Virus record (IMG/VR): IMGVR_UViG_3300014962_000021
Coordinates: 1 to 29,993 of that record
Strand: one strand, 5' to 3'
Origin: a virus
DNA length: 29,993 nt
The notes under the pieces are model-generated. The model did no database searches, was not told where the DNA came from, and saw only the letters and a program-made list of their open reading frames with translations. Within the stretch, counting starts at the first letter, position 1, and each line of letters begins with the position of its first letter. Shown here one piece after another: positions 28,830 through 29,993 of this stretch. The position numbers and the translations under genes were made by a program.

Positions 28830-29276
28830 ATGAACACTTGCACTTTTTTCGGCCGCCTCGGCGCTGATCCCGAAGTAAAAACCCTGCCAACGGGCTCCAC
28901 CGTTGCCCGCTTTTCGCTGGCCGTGAGCATGCCGTACACCGACAAGTCGGGACAAAAGCAGGAGGGAACCCAGTGGGTCACCTGTATCGCATGGGACAAA
29001 CAAGCCGAGTTTACCCAGAAGCACCTCGGCAAAGGGCAACGCGTCCTGATTACAGCGCGCTATGAAAGCCGCTCGTACGAAGTCAACGGCGAAAAGCGCT
29101 GGGCCCACGAGTTCCGCGTAAACCAGATCGATGTCGTGGATTGGCCCGAAAAAATGACCGTTACGCCCGTGCCAACGCCACCCGATTCCGCGCTGGTGCC
29201 TCCCACGCCCAAAGCATCCACGACCGTCACCAAGCACGCCGCCGCACCTCTTGACCCCGATGAACTGCCTTTCTGA
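28830..29276 (+). CDS. ssb: Single-stranded DNA-binding protein
   Basis: The 148-residue protein has the SSB OB fold at residues 1-107: NTCTFFGRLGADPEVKTL, TVARFSLAV, TQWVTCIAWDKQAE, KGQRVLITARYES, FRVNQIDVVDW. A Pro/Thr-rich linker follows. The acidic tip is LDPDELPF, the usual partner-binding end. It protects ssDNA in replication and recombination. Its stop shares one base with the next start (TGATG). Confidence 0.95.
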   Translation: MNTCTFFGRLGADPEVKTLPTGSTVARFSLAVSMPYTDKSGQKQEGTQWVTCIAWDKQAEFTQKHLGKGQRVLITARYESRSYEVNGEKRWAHEFRVNQIDVVDWPEKMTVTPVPTPPDSALVPPTPKASTTVTKHAAAPLDPDELPF

Positions 29277-29536
29277 TGACTGACCGTGAACGATACCTGC
29301 GCGAACGCATCGAACAGCTGCGCAACCAACCCGAACCGCCCACGCCGACGGCCGAGGAGCTCGAATACCACGCCGCGCACATGGGATGCGATATTTCCCG
29401 CGCAACGGACTTGTACCGCGAGGCTCGAAAAGCCGCCCGCGAACGAACAAACCGCATTATTGCGATGCTCGAGCGCGACTTGGAGGAGATGACCAAGCCG
29501 TATGTTCCACCATTGCCTAAACCCCGCCGCAAATGA
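29276..29536 (+). CDS. Small coiled-coil protein C1
   Basis: The 86-residue protein is Glu/Arg-rich: ERYLRERIEQLRNQPEPPTP, then EYHAAHMGCDISRATDLYREARKAARERT and IIAMLERDLEEM. It ends in PKPRRK. The stop overlaps the next ATG (ATGA). Its layout is shared with the following gene, so the two are paralogues. A DNA-binding helper role next to ssb is possible but not shown. Confidence 0.6.
   Translation: MTDRERYLRERIEQLRNQPEPPTPTAEELEYHAAHMGCDISRATDLYREARKAARERTNRIIAMLERDLEEMTKPYVPPLPKPRRK
29519..29536 (+). repeat. 18-bp direct repeat, copy 1
   Basis: AAACCCCGCCGCAAATGA encodes the C-terminus KPRRK-stop of C1 and contains the ATG of the next gene. An identical copy is at 29760-29777. Confidence 0.9.
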
Positions 29537-29754
29537 CCGAACAGATAACCCGAGAGTGCATTGATCACCTCCGCCAGCTGAATAATGTGCCAGATCCAAC
29601 TGACTTTTCAGAGCGCGCAAAACGGATGAGGTGCACTATTAAAGAGGCTAAAAGCGCTTATTTTGCCGAGAAAGAATATGACCAAAAGCGCCGCGAACAA
29701 TTGATACTGCGCTTGGAAAAGTATCTCGAAAAAATTGGCGCCAACATTTATTAA
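29533..29754 (+). CDS. Small coiled-coil protein C2, paralogue of C1
   Basis: The 73-residue protein has the same plan as C1: a short N-terminal helix (ECIDHLRQLNNVPDP), then RAKRMRCTIKEAKSAYFAEKEYDQKR and LEKYLEKIGANIY. It is shorter than C1 because it stops before the second 18-bp repeat, whose KPRRK-coding frame is now out of frame. Codons are more AT-rich than C1's. Function unknown. Confidence 0.6.
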   Translation: MTEQITRECIDHLRQLNNVPDPTDFSERAKRMRCTIKEAKSAYFAEKEYDQKRREQLILRLEKYLEKIGANIY

Positions 29755-29759
29755 CCGTC

Positions 29760-29777
29760 AAACCCCGCCGCAAATGA
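29760..29777 (+). repeat. 18-bp direct repeat, copy 2
   Basis: Identical to the copy at 29519-29536. It lies just after the C2 stop and contains the ATG of the next gene. It marks the end of a tandem duplication. Confidence 0.9.
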
Positions 29778-29993
29778 TCTTGATCGGACTTGACCCCGCA
29801 TTCCGCGAAAACGGATTTGCCGCCGCGATATTCGACCCGTCGGATGCCGACGAGCCGTTGCGGTTTATCGTGTTCCATGACACCGTGTCGTTCATTGGAT
29901 GGGCGCAAAACGACGCCCCCGAGCGCGCCTTCGTGTTTGTCGAAAATTCGAACTTGGACGCTGCCGTTTACCACCTGACCCCGCGAATGAACG
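29774..29993 (+). CDS. Possible RuvC/RNase H-like nuclease, N-terminal part (3' end outside window)
   Basis: The visible 73 residues start MILIGLDPAFRENGFAAAIFD, the first strand of an RNase H-like fold with the key Asp (LDP). FVFVENSNLDAAVY follows, which could be the second acidic strand (VEN). This pattern fits phage Holliday-junction resolvases of the RuvC type, but only the N-terminus is visible. The gene starts inside the second 18-bp repeat. Confidence 0.5.
   Translation, partial: MILIGLDPAFRENGFAAAIFDPSDADEPLRFIVFHDTVSFIGWAQNDAPERAFVFVENSNLDAAVYHLTPRMN

Overview
The window is a fragment of a double-stranded DNA tailed phage (or a prophage of one) that infects a Bacteroidota host. The phage assignment rests on a tape-measure C-terminus, baseplate-type proteins, a ClpP-like prohead protease/scaffold, a probable major capsid protein, a portal protein, an M15 endolysin, a Bet/RecT-type annealing protein with a YqaJ-type exonuclease, and SSB. 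The Bacteroidota assignment rests on repeated promoters with the -33 TTTG / -7 TAnnTTTG architecture, A-rich leaders that lack Shine-Dalgarno sequences, and small C-terminal motifs ending in LPF. A tape measure without any visible sheath gene suggests a siphovirus-like tail. Terminase, integrase, DNA polymerase and tRNA genes are not visible in this window.

Layout. 1-5.0 kb (+): tail genes (tape-measure end, two large tail/baseplate proteins, a small HTH protein). 5.0-6.9 kb (-): a three-gene glycosyltransferase island that interrupts the late operon. 7.0-14.4 kb (+): ClpP-like protease/scaffold, capsid, a small virion protein, a terminator, portal, a neck-type protein, a Cys-rich mini-protein, a fourth glycosyltransferase (GT25 type), a virion-like protein, small membrane/lysis-type genes and an M15 peptidase. 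14.5-17.6 kb (-): a tightly coupled operon running from an HTH-like protein through small proteins and a four-TM protein to ThyX. 17.7-25.5 kb (+): early genes in three blocks. Each block is headed by a closely related promoter. They hold an SNF2-type helicase with an IbrA/IbrB-like pair (PAPS-reductase-like plus ParB-like), small proteins including two paralogous lipoproteins, and the annealing protein/exonuclease pair.

25.5-26.1 kb is the main non-coding region and the most unusual part. It has three hairpin terminators in a row. The first two run directly into -7 promoter elements, so the layout predicts two tandem small RNAs of about 80-90 nt, one of which carries a 16-nt stretch resembling the start of a type II-A CRISPR repeat. 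Downstream come six iteron-like repeats at 23-bp spacing, then an AT-rich array of about 15-bp repeats. Together these look like a replication origin. Next is a structured leader with a terminator-like hairpin abutting the start codon of a DnaD-like replisome organizer.

26.1-30.0 kb (+): replication and nucleotide metabolism genes (replisome organizer, an unknown partner, an AT-rich foreign-looking gene, a MazG-like NTP pyrophosphohydrolase, SSB, two paralogous small coiled-coil proteins with an 18-bp duplication scar, and the start of a possible RuvC-like nuclease). Most neighbours overlap by 1-4 bases (ATGA, TGATG, TAATG), so translation is probably coupled within each operon.
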